A DNA stretch of 64,000 nt, taken from the NCBI GenBank assembly GCA_047967505.1, contig CM106541.1. One strand, written 5' to 3'. Shown here piece after piece: positions 1-10,803 of this stretch (the stretch's first letter is position 1; each line of letters opens with the position of its first letter). This DNA is from Dipteris shenzhenensis. Its lineage: Eukaryota > Polypodiophyta > Polypodiopsida > Gleicheniales. The translations under genes were made by a program, and so were the position numbers. The notes under the pieces are model-generated. The model saw nothing but the letters and a program-made list of their open reading frames with translations, searched no databases and had not been told where the DNA came from.

Positions 1-1168
1 AATTAGTGAGTATAGGGATTATGTGTTTTCCAAATTTTATAACCATTGGACACGTACACCAATTTTTTATATGATCCATGGTTGATAATGACCAAGTGCA
101 TATGATCCATGGTTGATAATGACCAAGTATGCACGCCCCATCATAGTAACTATGCTGGACCCATAAGAAACTTTGTGAGCATATAGAAATTTAATCAAAA
201 TGTCCCCTTAAAATTGTTGTGACCACTCGTGAAACACAAACATTTCCTCATTTTCAGCCATGCATAGTGCATGATTGTTTCTAAATGAACATTCTAATCT
301 TATACCATACATAGATATGTAATATTTTTATGAAACTTAGTAGGGGACTTATTTTATGTAAGGCAAATATTTTCATATGAGTCCAACACCGTTTGTGTGG
401 AGGGATATGCACATATTTGACCATGCATGGTGCATATGTGCCAAAATTTGGTATGCTTGTACCATAGGTGTTTTTGTTTGATAGTCAAAAACATTTGCAA
501 GTATCTTGGGTTTAGTAATCTCTATATAATTACAAAGTTTATTATGAGTTTGAAATATTTTATTTGGTGGGTCATGCGGCCATGGTCATTTTTAACCATG
601 CATAAGTGCAAAAAATTGTGGCTTGGGACACATACAATAGGTGTAGCTGTAAGATGGTCACAAAAGTTTGCAAAAACTTTGAATGAGACAGGTATATATA
701 ATCTCAAGGATCAAACATCACGTGCATGGAAGAACATGCACATTTTCTCATTTTCGATCATAGATGGTTCATAAATCCTTTTAAAAATGCATTTTTATGC
801 TTACACCATGCCTCTATGTGCTTCATAGTCATGAAATGTTGAAAATTCCTTCAATTATGTATAAGGATGAGACATCACTTTTATGCTGGTACATGCACAT
901 TTTCTCATTTTCAACCATGCATGGTGCACTATAGTAAACAAATTGGGCATTGACATGCTAAAATCATATGTGTCTCCCACATGTATCTGTGATGCAACCA
1001 TGAAACTTTGTAGGGACCCTCTTTTAGGTAAGGCACATACATTCAAAATTTCTTTATTGTTTAGGCACCATTTGTGTGGTGGGTCATCCACATTTTGGAC
1101 ATGTATGGTGCATAGGTTCCCCAAAATTATACATTGGTATGCATGCTCCATAGTTTTATATGCTTGAT
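1..1168. repeat. AT-rich diverged dispersed repeat, no gene
   Basis: There is no convincing coding region. The stretch is built from diverged copies of a few phrases. One is CATTTTCTCATTTTC followed by an ACCATGCATGGTGCA-like string, near 241, 738 and 895. Another is a TTTGTGTGG..GGG(T/A)CAT phrase near 391 and 1071. The same word set reappears at 4300-4405 and 6560-6880, so it is a dispersed repeat and not unique DNA. It abuts the broken 5' end of the family A copia element at about 1169. The repeat class is unknown. Confidence 0.5.
70..128. repeat. 31-bp tandem duplication
   Basis: A 28-bp string beginning TATGATCCATGG and ending GACCAAGT occurs at 70-97 and again, identically, at 101-128. 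The period is 31 bp. Identical copies suggest a recent local duplication. Confidence 0.85.
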
Positions 1169-1242
1169 TTGGCATATTCAGTGTATTTGCAGTTGATTCA
1201 TACAGAGATCTTCATGACACTTTTGAGTACATTTCTTGCACC

Positions 1243-2460
1243 ATGTCGACTAGCAACCTCAATCTGGAGGCATCTGCTAAGTTAGATAACTCCAATTATA
1301 GTACATGGAAATACCAAATGGAGACCATTCTTGTGCTTCAGGACAAATGGGGGTATGTCGATGGGTCTACACCTAGACCATTGGACAATCCAGCTACTAG
1401 TAGCTCTACTCCATCTGTCATCACAGCACCAGCAACGGGATCTACATCGGGATTTACATCTACACAAACAGTTTCTGCACCAGCAGCAGATCCTGCCATT
1501 GCCTGAGCTCAAGCAGAATGAGATAAGAAAGACAAGTATGCCTATCACCTGATCAAGTAGAATGTGCAAGATGTCATGCTAGGACAGCTCAACATAGTCA
1601 AGGCATCAAAAGAAGCATGGGATATGTTCGCAGCTCTCTACAAGTCCAAGAACACATCCAGGATTCTCACCTTGAGAAACCAGATCAACCAGAGTTTCTG
1701 CAATAGCAATGAAACTGGTCATGCTTATGTTCTCCACATCAAAGACTACAACAATCAACTTGTAGCAGTAGGAGAGACTATGAACCCCGCAGAAATGGTT
1801 CAAGTAGTCCTGAATGGACTAGGAGAGGAGAGTATTGCCATCCAACGGCAAATTCCGACATTGGAAGAACTTCAGTCAGTTCTACTTGGTGAAGAACTCA
1901 GGACTCAGGCCATTCAAGCACATAAAGGTCATTCTAATGATCAGGCATTCACAGCTTCAGATAGAAGCAGAGGCAAAGGCAGAGGCAGAGGTAGATCATA
2001 CCAGAAAAGTGGTCATCATCATCAACAACAAAATCAAAGTCAGAATTAGCATCAGCATCATCCTCAGCAACATCAGAATCAGCAAAGAGGAAATCAATCC
2101 AACCGAGGAAGATTCCATGGACGAGGGAATGCATCCACCAATGTGTCAAACATTCAGTGCAACTATTGTCACAAGTTTGGACACTATGAAAGAGATTGCC
2201 GCAAGAAGCAATACGACCAAGGCTATCAATCTAGCAGTAATCGAGGGAATTCCTAAGGCAGAGGAAATCATCGTGGTGGACATTCTAGTCACAGTCATTT
2301 TGCAAATGAACATGGAAATATGTTTCTTACAAGCGAGAAATTGCATCAAACTGACACAGTGTACTCAGACACTGATTTCAATCCCAAAGAGGATTTCAGC
2401 TATCAAGTCGACCAAGTGGAATAGAATCCTTGGTACATCGACAGCAGTGCATCATCTCAT
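1243..2460 (+). pseudogene. gag: Copia gag (family A), broken by stops
   Basis: Gag forms the cytoplasmic capsid-like particle of the element. The start ATG is in the same context as in the copy at 62194, and the product begins MSTSNLNLEASAKL. It contains a UBN2-type gag core, a Gln/His-rich tail and a zinc knuckle CNYCHKFGHYERDC near 2158. Compared with the right-hand copy it has premature stops at 1504 (CGA to TGA), 1558 (CAG to TAG) and 2047 (CAG to TAG). Near 1830 it has lost about eight codons present in the other copy. The reading frame also shifts before the protease. It is non-functional. Confidence 0.85.
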
Positions 2461-4295
2461 ATGACAAATCATCAGGAATGGTTCACAGAAATGAAACCAT
2501 TAGAAGGACATAAAAATGTCATCTACACAGCAGACAATACACCGAATCCAGTTCAAGGGACAGGTGTTATCCCTATGAACAATTTCACTGGTATGAAAGG
2601 ATTAGTCAAAGATGTGCTCTATGTTCCGAAGCTCAACAAGAACCTTTTGTCAGTAGGTCAAATGACGGAACACAATTACAAAGTCATCTTTGATGGTGAT
2701 GAATGCACTATCAGAGACAAATCCAAAAGATGTCAGCTAGTAGCAAAAGGTGTCAAGGAAGGACACTTATACAGAATGCTAGCTGCAGTACTAGATAAGC
2801 ATGCCATGTCAGCTCAAATGCAACAGATGCCACTATCTGCAAAATGGCACAAGAGATATGGTCATGTCAACTTCAAGTACTTGTTAGATCTCAGGAATCA
2901 GAATATGGCAATTGGGATTCCGAAGCTACAGTTTCTTGGAAAAGTTTGTGAAGCATGCTGCTTCGGCAAACAAAAGCGAACCAACTTGTCAGAAGTACCT
3001 CTCATGCACGAGGTATTCTTGATTTGATTCATATAGATGTATGGGGTTATGCCCAGACCCGCAGCATCAATGGTTCACTTTACTACTTGACCTTCATCGA
3101 CGACTACAGTAGATATTGTTGGGTCTACTTTCTAAAAGAGAAATCTGAAGTGTTTTCCGGATTTCAAGAATTCAAAGCCATGGTAGAAAACCAGACAGGC
3201 AGGAAGATCAAGGTCATGAGATCAGACAGAGGAGGTGAACACATGTCTTCAGCATTCATGAACTTTTGCAAAAGTCACGGTATTCGAAGCCAATTCACAT
3301 GTGCAGATACTTAGCAGAATGCAAGAGCTGAAAGGAAGAATGGGACTTTAGCAGATAGTGCTAGAGCAATGCTTAGTGAAAAGCATCTTCCAAATCAGTA
3401 TTGGGCAGAAGCAGTAGCTACAGCAAACTACTTGCTTAATCGGCTTCCTACCTCTTCGATATAGGGTATGACTCCTTATGAAGCATTCAGTGGACACAAG
3501 CCACACATTGGTCATCTCTGCATATTTGGTTACATAGCATATGCCCACATACATGATGATCATCGAAGAAAATTGGATGCAAAGTCACACAAATGCATCA
3601 TGGTTGGCTACAGTGAAGAAAGCAAAGCATACAAATTGTATGATCCCATCAACCGCAAAGTCATTATCTCCAGAGATGTAATCTTTGATGAGGAATCAGA
3701 ATGGAAAACCTCACCTACACGAGAGATAGAAGCATCGACTTCACAGTCATCTATAGAACGGGTTGATGAAGAAGAGCAAGAATTGCTAGCAACACCCCAA
3801 GCAGAGCCACAATAGCTCAGACGGTCTCCCAGGGAAAGCAGACCTCCAGCCAGATTGACATATGCTCAAAAAGGCAAAGCAATTCAGGTGGAAACCACCA
3901 ACTATGCTCTTATGACTACCATCATGGCTACAGAAGAGCCAGTGTACTTCGAAAACGTAGTAGACAAGCCAGAATGAAAACTGCTATGAATGAAGAAATG
4001 GATGCTTTGTATAAGAATAATACTTGGGAATTATGCGACCTTCCACCAGGAAAAAAGGCCATAGCAAACATATGGGTATACAAAGTGAAGTATAATCCAG
4101 ATGGAAGTATTCAAAGATATAAAGCCAGATTAGTTACAAAAGGATTTGCACAACAATATGGTCAAGACTATGATGAGACTTATGCTCCAGTAGCAAAGAT
4201 GGATTTCATACGGTTCTTGATATCACTAGCAACACTCAGCAAATGGAATGTGTATTAGCTCGATGTCAAGAATGCATTTCTCAACCAAAACTTTG
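2461..4295 (+). pseudogene. pol: Copia pol fragment: protease, integrase, start of RT (family A)
   Basis: The order protease-integrase-reverse transcriptase identifies Ty1/copia. The protease DSG motif lies just upstream, near 2440. The GAG-pre-integrase zinc site HKRYGH..CEACCFGKQK lies near 2850-2975. The integrase core has FIDDYSRYCWVYFL (about 3098) and a DRGGEH segment (about 3225). RT starts at about 3970 with the MNEEMDALYKNNTWEL region. There is a 1-bp loss near 2988 relative to the copy at 63960, stops at 3313 and about 3463, and a truncation after LDVKNAFLNQ at about 4295. No active enzyme can be made. Confidence 0.85.
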
Positions 4296-4411
4296 AAAAG
4301 GCCTTGTTTTAGTAAAGTACATATAGTGAAAAAGTTTCTTATGGTTTTGAAATTGTTTCTATGGTGGGGCTTACATAGTTGATTGGTCATTTTTTACCAT
4401 GCATGCTAGAT

Positions 4412-4423
4412 CTTGAGGGAAGG
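4412..4423 (+). promoter_or_regulatory. Polypurine tract of element A1
   Basis: CTTGAGGGAAGG lies immediately before the TG of the 3' LTR. The same string abuts the LTR of the minus-strand copy at 21648-21659. By position it is the primer site for plus-strand DNA synthesis. Confidence 0.8.
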
Positions 4424-4651
4424 TGTTGAGAAACCATGCCCAACATCATGTATTTGATGTGTATAGCACTAATCCAATAGAGTGTATAAAGGAAAGGGCT
4501 AGATGCCCTAAACCTAACCCTAAAATGTTTTGTATATATTCTACAATTTCAACTAAATCTAGTGTGTAGTTAGTCATTTGTGGTGTGCTCTCTAGCTATA
4601 CCCTCTCTCCTCATCTCCACTCTTTTCCTCTCCCCTCTTCATATTTTGTCA
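4424..4651 (+). repeat. 3' LTR of element A1
   Basis: It starts TGTTGAGAAACC and ends ATTTTGTCA. It matches the 257-bp LTR at 59791-60047 but lacks part of the early U3, so it is 228 bp. It keeps the TATAAAGGAAAGGG segment and a shortened telomere-like CCTAAACCTAACCC stretch. Confidence 0.85.
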
Positions 4652-6894
4652 AAGTTTAGACCTAATACTTTGTGCAAATTGAATATCATTCAACAATCAA
4701 AAAATTCACAATACTTCCATTTACAACGATCAATAGTAGATACTTATGTGATTGCATCCCCCACAAATCTAGACGATGATAACCACATGCCATGTTTTTT
4801 TGCTTTCTTGTTTATCATGTAGTAATGCCTCATTTTTTTAAGTTTATCATTTTGTTCCTAATTTTCCATATTCTTTTGCACAAATTCACTTGTAGAGGTT
4901 ATGGTGTCTTTGATTCTTGATGTATTTACATCTAAAAAGGTTATTTGTGCAATGGTCCATTAATTTCTTATGGATGGTGTTGATGCCTGCTGTGTACTTT
5001 TCATTGCTAATGCTTAGACTATCTTCAACAAGCATTTAAAATGAGCAAGTTCATATATGTGTGCCCCTACTAAACAAATCCCTCAGCAATGCACAAGACT
5101 TTTTTCTCATCCCATATTAAAGCTTGTTTATCCTTCCATGATTGTGAAACGGTAAACTGATCATATTCACCCACATGCTAGACCTCAATGGTATATCATT
5201 CACTGATATTTCAACTCCATAGACATTATCCACAAAACTAATTGACCAATATCTCCAACAAACAACACTACCCAAAGCCTCACAAACTAATAATGCATCC
5301 ATTGTAAGAAATGAAAGAAGTACACCTCCATCCATACAAATGGCTATTGCCACTTAAACATTGTTTTCTCCCGATTAGCACATGCCATCATGTGATGTAG
5401 AGTGGCTATATTTTAGGGGATGGTAGATAGGAGAGAATTCATAGAGATGCATTAAAAAGAAGGAGATGATGCATTAATAAGACACATAAATGCGCACAAC
5501 TTTTGGTTTAGATTCATGAAAAGACTCCAATGATGTAATGGAAACACTACTTAGTGGATGGAGATCATTTATGGAGTAATCCATTTGCTTTACTACAATT
5601 GAATAACTTCATTGGAGGAAACTCAATTTGTTCTTGCAAAGAACATAAATTAAATGAAAGGCTTGAAATCATTTATTAAACATCGTTAAAGTATGATGCA
5701 AAAATATATTGAGCAGGCAGGTAAGAATTTGGAGATAATCAAGTCAAATGAGGCACTTATCAAAAGATAATATAATGAGCATTGAACACTCCAAATCTTT
5801 TTGGGAAGAATGAGATAAGGCATGAGGATTTACATTAGTTTGAAATACAACGACAAATGCACAAGAAGCTGAGCAAACAAAAGTCTTTGAAAAGTATCCC
5901 AAAAAAAGAAAAACAATGAAATAGCTCTATGAAGGTTTCTTACAAAAGTAATGTCAATGGGTTTGAAACAAAAAGGGCATAACAAAAGGTAGAGTTATAT
6001 TCATTTTCCTTATCTTTCTTGCCATCATTCTGGTTTGGAAGATCAATAATGTCATCCTCATCCTTCTCTTCCTCATTGTCTTCATCACTAGTATCACCTT
6101 CTTCCTTGAGATCTCGTCGTCATTTGTTTGGACTGCAATGGTAGTTTCGCTGATGGGAGGAACCTCTTTGCAAGGGGTGGAATTGAGAACAACATCATAT
6201 CTCCATTTTGAGCTTTGTACTCTTATCCCACATTTCTAAGGTAGATAAAATTCTATGATATATACAAGATCTATTCCTCAAAGTGTCGTGGATGTACTTT
6301 AGTGACTCCAATTTCTTTTGGCACCCAACTTGAAGTATATAAGTGTCAATAATTTTATGCATCATCTTGCTTATACCACATGTATTGCACATGTGTTTGA
6401 TGGTCATAAAATATTGCACATACATCTATTTTAGTGAGGTATATATACTTAAAATTGATAAGTATAGGACAACCTATGGGATAATCATACCGATGCACAA
6501 CCTATATACTTAAAAGTTTCATAAGATAGGACAACCTATGCATATTGATGCACAATCTTTTGACACTTTTGCACCATGCATCTAAAAAATGATAAAACAT
6601 GCATGGCCCACAACATGAGCTATGTCAGATCTATACAAAAAATTTGGGTCTATGCACGTTACCTAAAATAAGTACTATACAAACTTTCATGGACATTTGA
6701 CACATAGATATGGCATAAGTGTATGGATGTGCATTTTTATGTACTATACAAAGTTTCATGGACATTTAACACATAGATATGGCATAAGTATATGGATGTG
6801 CATTTTTAAGCCATGCATGGTTGTAAAAGAGAAAATATGCATGTAACACCATAAAAATGATTTCTGATACTTATGAAAATTTGTGAGTATAAGG
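4652..6894. other. No recognisable gene; low-complexity and decayed DNA
   Basis: I see no supported gene. The one coding-like stretch is on the minus strand at about 6000-6115. There an acidic frame (DLKEEGDTSDEDNEEEKDED) reads open for some 40 codons, as in the acidic tails of some transposases or chromatin proteins. It has no recognised domain and is bounded by stops. The segment 6560-6880 resembles the repeat at 1-1168. Confidence 0.4.
6672..6808. repeat. 69-bp tandem duplication
   Basis: Two near-identical units begin GTACTATACAAA and end GGATGTGCATTTTTA, at 6672-6740 and 6741-6808. They differ at a few positions only, such as CTTTCATGG versus GTTTCATGG. Confidence 0.85.
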
Positions 6895-8490
6895 GCCTTA
6901 CTCACTCAAACTAGTCTGACTTTGTATCTTTCAATGCTTCCATCTGGATTGTACTTCTTTGTTGGTGGAAGGTCGCATAATTCCCAAGTATTGTTCTTGT
7001 ATAAGGCTTCCATTTCTTCATTCATAGTAGTTTGCCATTCTATCTTGTCAACTGCATCTTCAAAGTACACTGGCTCTTCTGTAGCCATGATGGTAGTCAT
7101 AAGAGCGTTATTGGTGGTTTCAAGTTTCAACCTGAATTGCTTTGCCTTTCTGAGCATATGTCAATCTAGATGGTGGTTTGTTCCATGGTAGACCATCTTA
7201 GTTGTGTTGCTCTTCGTGGGGTGCTTCTGGAAATTCTTGCTCTTCTTCATCAACTTTTTGTGTAGATGATTGTGTAATCAGTGTGTCTATCTCCTGTCTA
7301 TTTGAGGTTTTCCATTATGATTCCTCGTCAAAGATTAAAACTCTAGAGATAATGACCTTGCAGTTAATGAGATCATACAACTTGTACTCTTTTCTCTCTT
7401 CACTGTAGCCAACCATGATGCTTTTATGTGACTTCACATCCAATTTTCTGCGATGGTTATCATGTATGTGGGCATATGCTATGCAACCAAATATGCGGGG
7501 ATGCCCAATGCGTGGCTTATGTCTAGTGAATGCTTCATAAAGTGTCATACCCTCTATCGATTCGGTCGAAAGCCAATTAAGCAAGTAGTTTGCAGTGGCT
7601 ATTGCTTCTATCCAATACTGATTCGGAGGATGCTTCTCACTGAGCATTGCTCTAGCATTGTCTTCTAAAATACCATTCTTCCTTTCAGCTTTGCATTTTG
7701 TTGAGGAGTATCTGCACAAGTGAATTGTCTTTGAATGCCATTACTTCTGGAAAAGTTCAAGAATGATGAAGACAGGTATTCAACTCCTCTATCTAATCTC
7801 ATGACTATGATCTTTTTGCATGTCTGGTTTTCTACTATGGCTTTCAATTCTTGAAATCTAGAAAATACTTCAGATTTCTCTTTCAGAAAGTAGACCCAAC
7901 AATATCTGCTATAGTTGTCGGTGAAAGTCAAGTAGTAAAGTGAACCATTGATGCTGTGGGTCTGGGCATAACGCAATACATCTGTGTGAATAAAATCAAG
8001 GATACCTCGATGTGCTTGAGAGATGCTTCTGCTAAAATTGGTTCACTTTTGTTTACCAAAGCAGCATGCTTCGCAAAAATTTTCAAGAAATTGAAGCTTA
8101 GGGATTCTAATTGCCATATTTTGATTTCTAAGCTCTATCAAGCTTTTTAAATTGACATGTCCATATCTCTTGTGCCATTTTGCGAAAAGTGGCATCTTGC
8201 AGTTGAGCTGACATGGCATGCAAATCTTGTACTCAAGCTAGCATTCTGAATAAGAGTCCTTCCTTGACTGCTTTTCCTACTAGTTGATATCCTTTGGATT
8301 TGTCTCTTATGGTGCATTCATCTCCATCAAAGATGACTTGACAGTTCTTTATTGTCATTTGACCAATTGATAAGAAGATCTTATTGAGTTTCGGGATATA
8401 GAGTACATCTTTCACCAATCCTTTTGTACCAATGAAATTGTTCATAGGGACAATGCCTTTCCCTTAAACTGGATTCGGTGTATTATGAGC
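6895..8490 (-). pseudogene. pol: Family A copia pol fragment (A3), minus strand
   Basis: Read on the minus strand it runs from the end of protease (from 8445, MNNFIGTKGLVKDVLYIPKL), through the pre-integrase zinc site and the integrase core (7976-7665, FTDNYSRYCWVYFLKEKSEV; then 7719-7315 with the C-terminal integrase region), into the start of RT (7157-6906, MNEEMEALYKNNTWEL). It matches A1 at about 2540-4140 and is split by frameshifts and stops. There are no LTRs or gag on either side, so it is a fragment. Confidence 0.85.
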
Positions 8491-9015
8491 TTGGAAAAAT
8501 CAGAAAAAGTCACAGTTTACAACGTACTATCAAATTGTCAAATGTAATTGCAGGCATGATATTGCAATGTTCATGGATATATGTGATGGTATTTGGATGC
8601 CCAGTGGTTGGATGTTAATGGCAAGTAGCTTGACAGATGCTATGCCTTGCCAGTAATAGTAGCAAAGTGGCATTTTGAGTCCGGTTGATCCATTGAACTA
8701 GTAACTGGAAGTTTTCGGACTGCTGTCAAAAGTGTGCAGGTGCTTGTATTTAGCAGCAAATAACAATGAAACCTTACAAAATTTGGACCTGCACTAAACT
8801 GAAAAGTTGTAGACCTGTGGATTGGCTACAATTTGTTGTGCTTGTATTTAGCAACAAATAATAATGAAACCTTACAAAATTTGGACCTGCATTAAACTGA
8901 AAAGGTGTAGACCTGTGGATTGGCTACAATTTGTTAGTTGATAGTTTTTGCATCTAAGGTAACGTGCAGAAGTTATTGACTGTGCAAAACAGCAAAAAGT
9001 TGCAGAAATCTACTG
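8491..9015 (+). other. Probable leader of family B copia element
   Basis: This AT-rich stretch has no ORF and directly precedes the family B gag. No 5' LTR resembling the 3' LTR at 13016 is visible. It contains a 98-bp tandem duplication. Assigning it to the B leader is inference from position. Confidence 0.45.
8740..8935. repeat. 98-bp tandem duplication
   Basis: Units 8740-8837 and 8838-8935 both start GTGCTTGTATTTAGCA and end GGCTACAATTTGTT. They differ at only a handful of sites. Confidence 0.9.
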
Positions 9016-10010
9016 TTGGAAACCATGGCTAATGCTAGTGGAAGTGACAACATTACACAGATTGTTGGAGAGAAGTTGGATCAAAATAATTATGCCATTT
9101 GGAAGTTTTGGATGGAAAATTTCCTGACTGGAAAAGGCTATTGGGATTTGGTTACAGGTGATGAGAAAGAGCCTAATTTGCAAGAAAGAAATGCTACTGC
9201 AGAACAAGTTAAGAATCATAAAGCTTGACTAGAGAGACCACGGAAGGTGCTACACTGGCTTTCTCTTTGTATTTTGAATGCCATGGTCATGTAGATTATG
9301 AGTTGCACATCCCCCAAGAAAGCCTAGGATATCTTGATGAGGTATTATGGCACCACCACAAGTGCCAGAAAGATACAGTTGAAATAGAATTTTAACAATT
9401 TGTCAAGAAGGGGGAGAACGATACAAGAATATGTGACTGACATCAAAACTATAGCTGATCAATTGGCCTCTATTGATGCTCCTGTGGATGATGATGACAT
9501 GGTTGCAGTCACTCTGAATGGACTTGGTTCTGAATATAAGTCATTTGGCACTTCTATTTCTGTGAGACAGAATATGCTGGATTTCAATGAGCTGGTTGCT
9601 CTTTTGATCCATGAGGAAGTGAAGCTTGGGCTAAATATCAATGGCAGTAGCTCAAGTAATAGTGATGCAGTGTTCTACTCTGATTAGAGAGGCCGTGGTG
9701 GATGACACAGAGGTTCATTTCGTGGTAGAGGTGATGGCAGGAATGTCCCTAAAACTCCTAGTTAGTCACCTTAGAGAGGAGGTGGAGCCTTTAGAGGTAG
9801 GGAGAGAGGTGCTTCTCATGGTAGAGGTACTTGGCAGCAACCGCAACAAATAGTGCATAATCTAATAGTGATAAGACATGTCATTACTGTGGCAAGGTTG
9901 GCCATATTGGTCATTTTGCCTCTTCTAGTCATGCACATGAGACATCCTCAGATCAGCTATTTGCTATGACGCATGTGCAGGATCATAAGCCTATTGATGG
10001 TGGCTTGGAT
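9016..10010 (+). pseudogene. gag: Copia gag (family B), broken
   Basis: The probable start is MANASGSDNITQIVGEKL at 9025, since related family C starts MASDALSQIV; an in-frame METM start lies 9 bp upstream. The UBN2-type gag core follows (KFWMENFLTGKGYWDLVTG; then DIKTIADQLASIDAPVDDDD at about 9438). Next come a Gly/Arg-rich tail and a zinc knuckle CHYCGKVGHIGHF near 9880, which is reached only after a frameshift. Stops fall at 9226, around 9294-9395, and at 9685. The protein would be the element's particle subunit, but this copy is not translatable. Confidence 0.8.
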
Positions 10011-10803
10011 GATATATGGTATATTGATTCAGGAGCATCTAATCACATGGCACCACATGGAGAGTGGTTTGATGAGATGACTCGTGGTGTGCATGGTTAT
10101 GTTTGCACAGGAGATGATACATAGCATGACATTACACACAAGGGTGTTGTGCCTTTGGTGATGCATGATGGTAAGACCAAGAAGCTGTGTGAAGTGTTGC
10201 ATGTGCCTTTGATCACCAAGAACTTGTTGTCTGTTGGACAAATGGCTGAGTAGAACTTGCAAGTCTAGTTTAATAAGGATGGATGCTTCATTGAGGAGTT
10301 TGGTAATGGCTACAAGTTGATTGCGAAAGGAAAAAGGCAAGGAAGAATATTTACTTTAGATGCAGGCATGCCAGAGCTAAAGGCTGCCATGTTTACCCAT
10401 GGTACGAGTGTTGTCTCTGATTTAAAAATTTGTCACAAATGCATTGGTCATATTAATATTTAGAGGCTAAAAATATGATGCATAAAGACATTGTTGTTGG
10501 CCTACCAAAGTTCAAGTATACTACTGTAGAGCATGTTTGTCCAGCATGCTAGTTTGGAAAACAATCAAGGCTGCCATTCACTAAGCATCTGCGGGAGAGT
10601 AGTAGACCTTTGCAGTTGATTCACTCTGATGTCTAGGGTCCCACACACACTACCTCGATGGGAGGTTCATCATATTATGTCACATTTATTGATGATTTTA
10701 GCCGGTATATATGGCTATATTTTTTGAAACATAAGAGTGAGGTCCTGCCTACCTTCAAGCTTTTCAAGCAACATGTTGAAAAGGTTGGATCGACAAAAGC
10801 CTA
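10011..10803 (+). pseudogene. pol: Copia protease-integrase (family B), truncated
   Basis: The protease active-site region DDIWYIDSGASNHM lies at about 10008-10050. It is followed by HVPLITKNLLSVGQMAE, a pre-integrase zinc region (CHKCIGHINI..CPAC.FGKQSR) and an integrase core FIDDFSRYIWLYFLKHKSEV near 10687. TAG replaces expected Gln or Trp codons several times, for example in the DV.GP motif near 10635. The integrase core ends at about 10803 and joins directly to its C-terminal region (SLAYVHIPDEKRWKLDP), so the part carrying the last two acidic residues is deleted. Confidence 0.8.

Larger units (their letters stand above)
1169..4651 (+). mobile_element. Family A copia element A1, 5'-truncated and internally deleted
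   Basis: The element holds about 70 bp of leader, gag, protease, integrase, the start of reverse transcriptase, a polypurine tract and a 3' LTR. It lacks the 5' LTR and most of the long leader seen in the copy at 59791-64000; the junction is at about 1168. Reverse transcriptase stops at about 4295. It is followed by roughly 110 bp resembling the dispersed repeat at 1-1168 and then by the purine tract and LTR, so most of RT and all of RNase H are missing. The copy is dead. Confidence 0.85.

Noticed and set aside
5977-6430. hAT transposase remnant on the minus strand
   Set aside because: The acidic stretch and a short frame upstream recalled hAT C-termini, but the diagnostic dimerisation motif is not there; left as unidentified.
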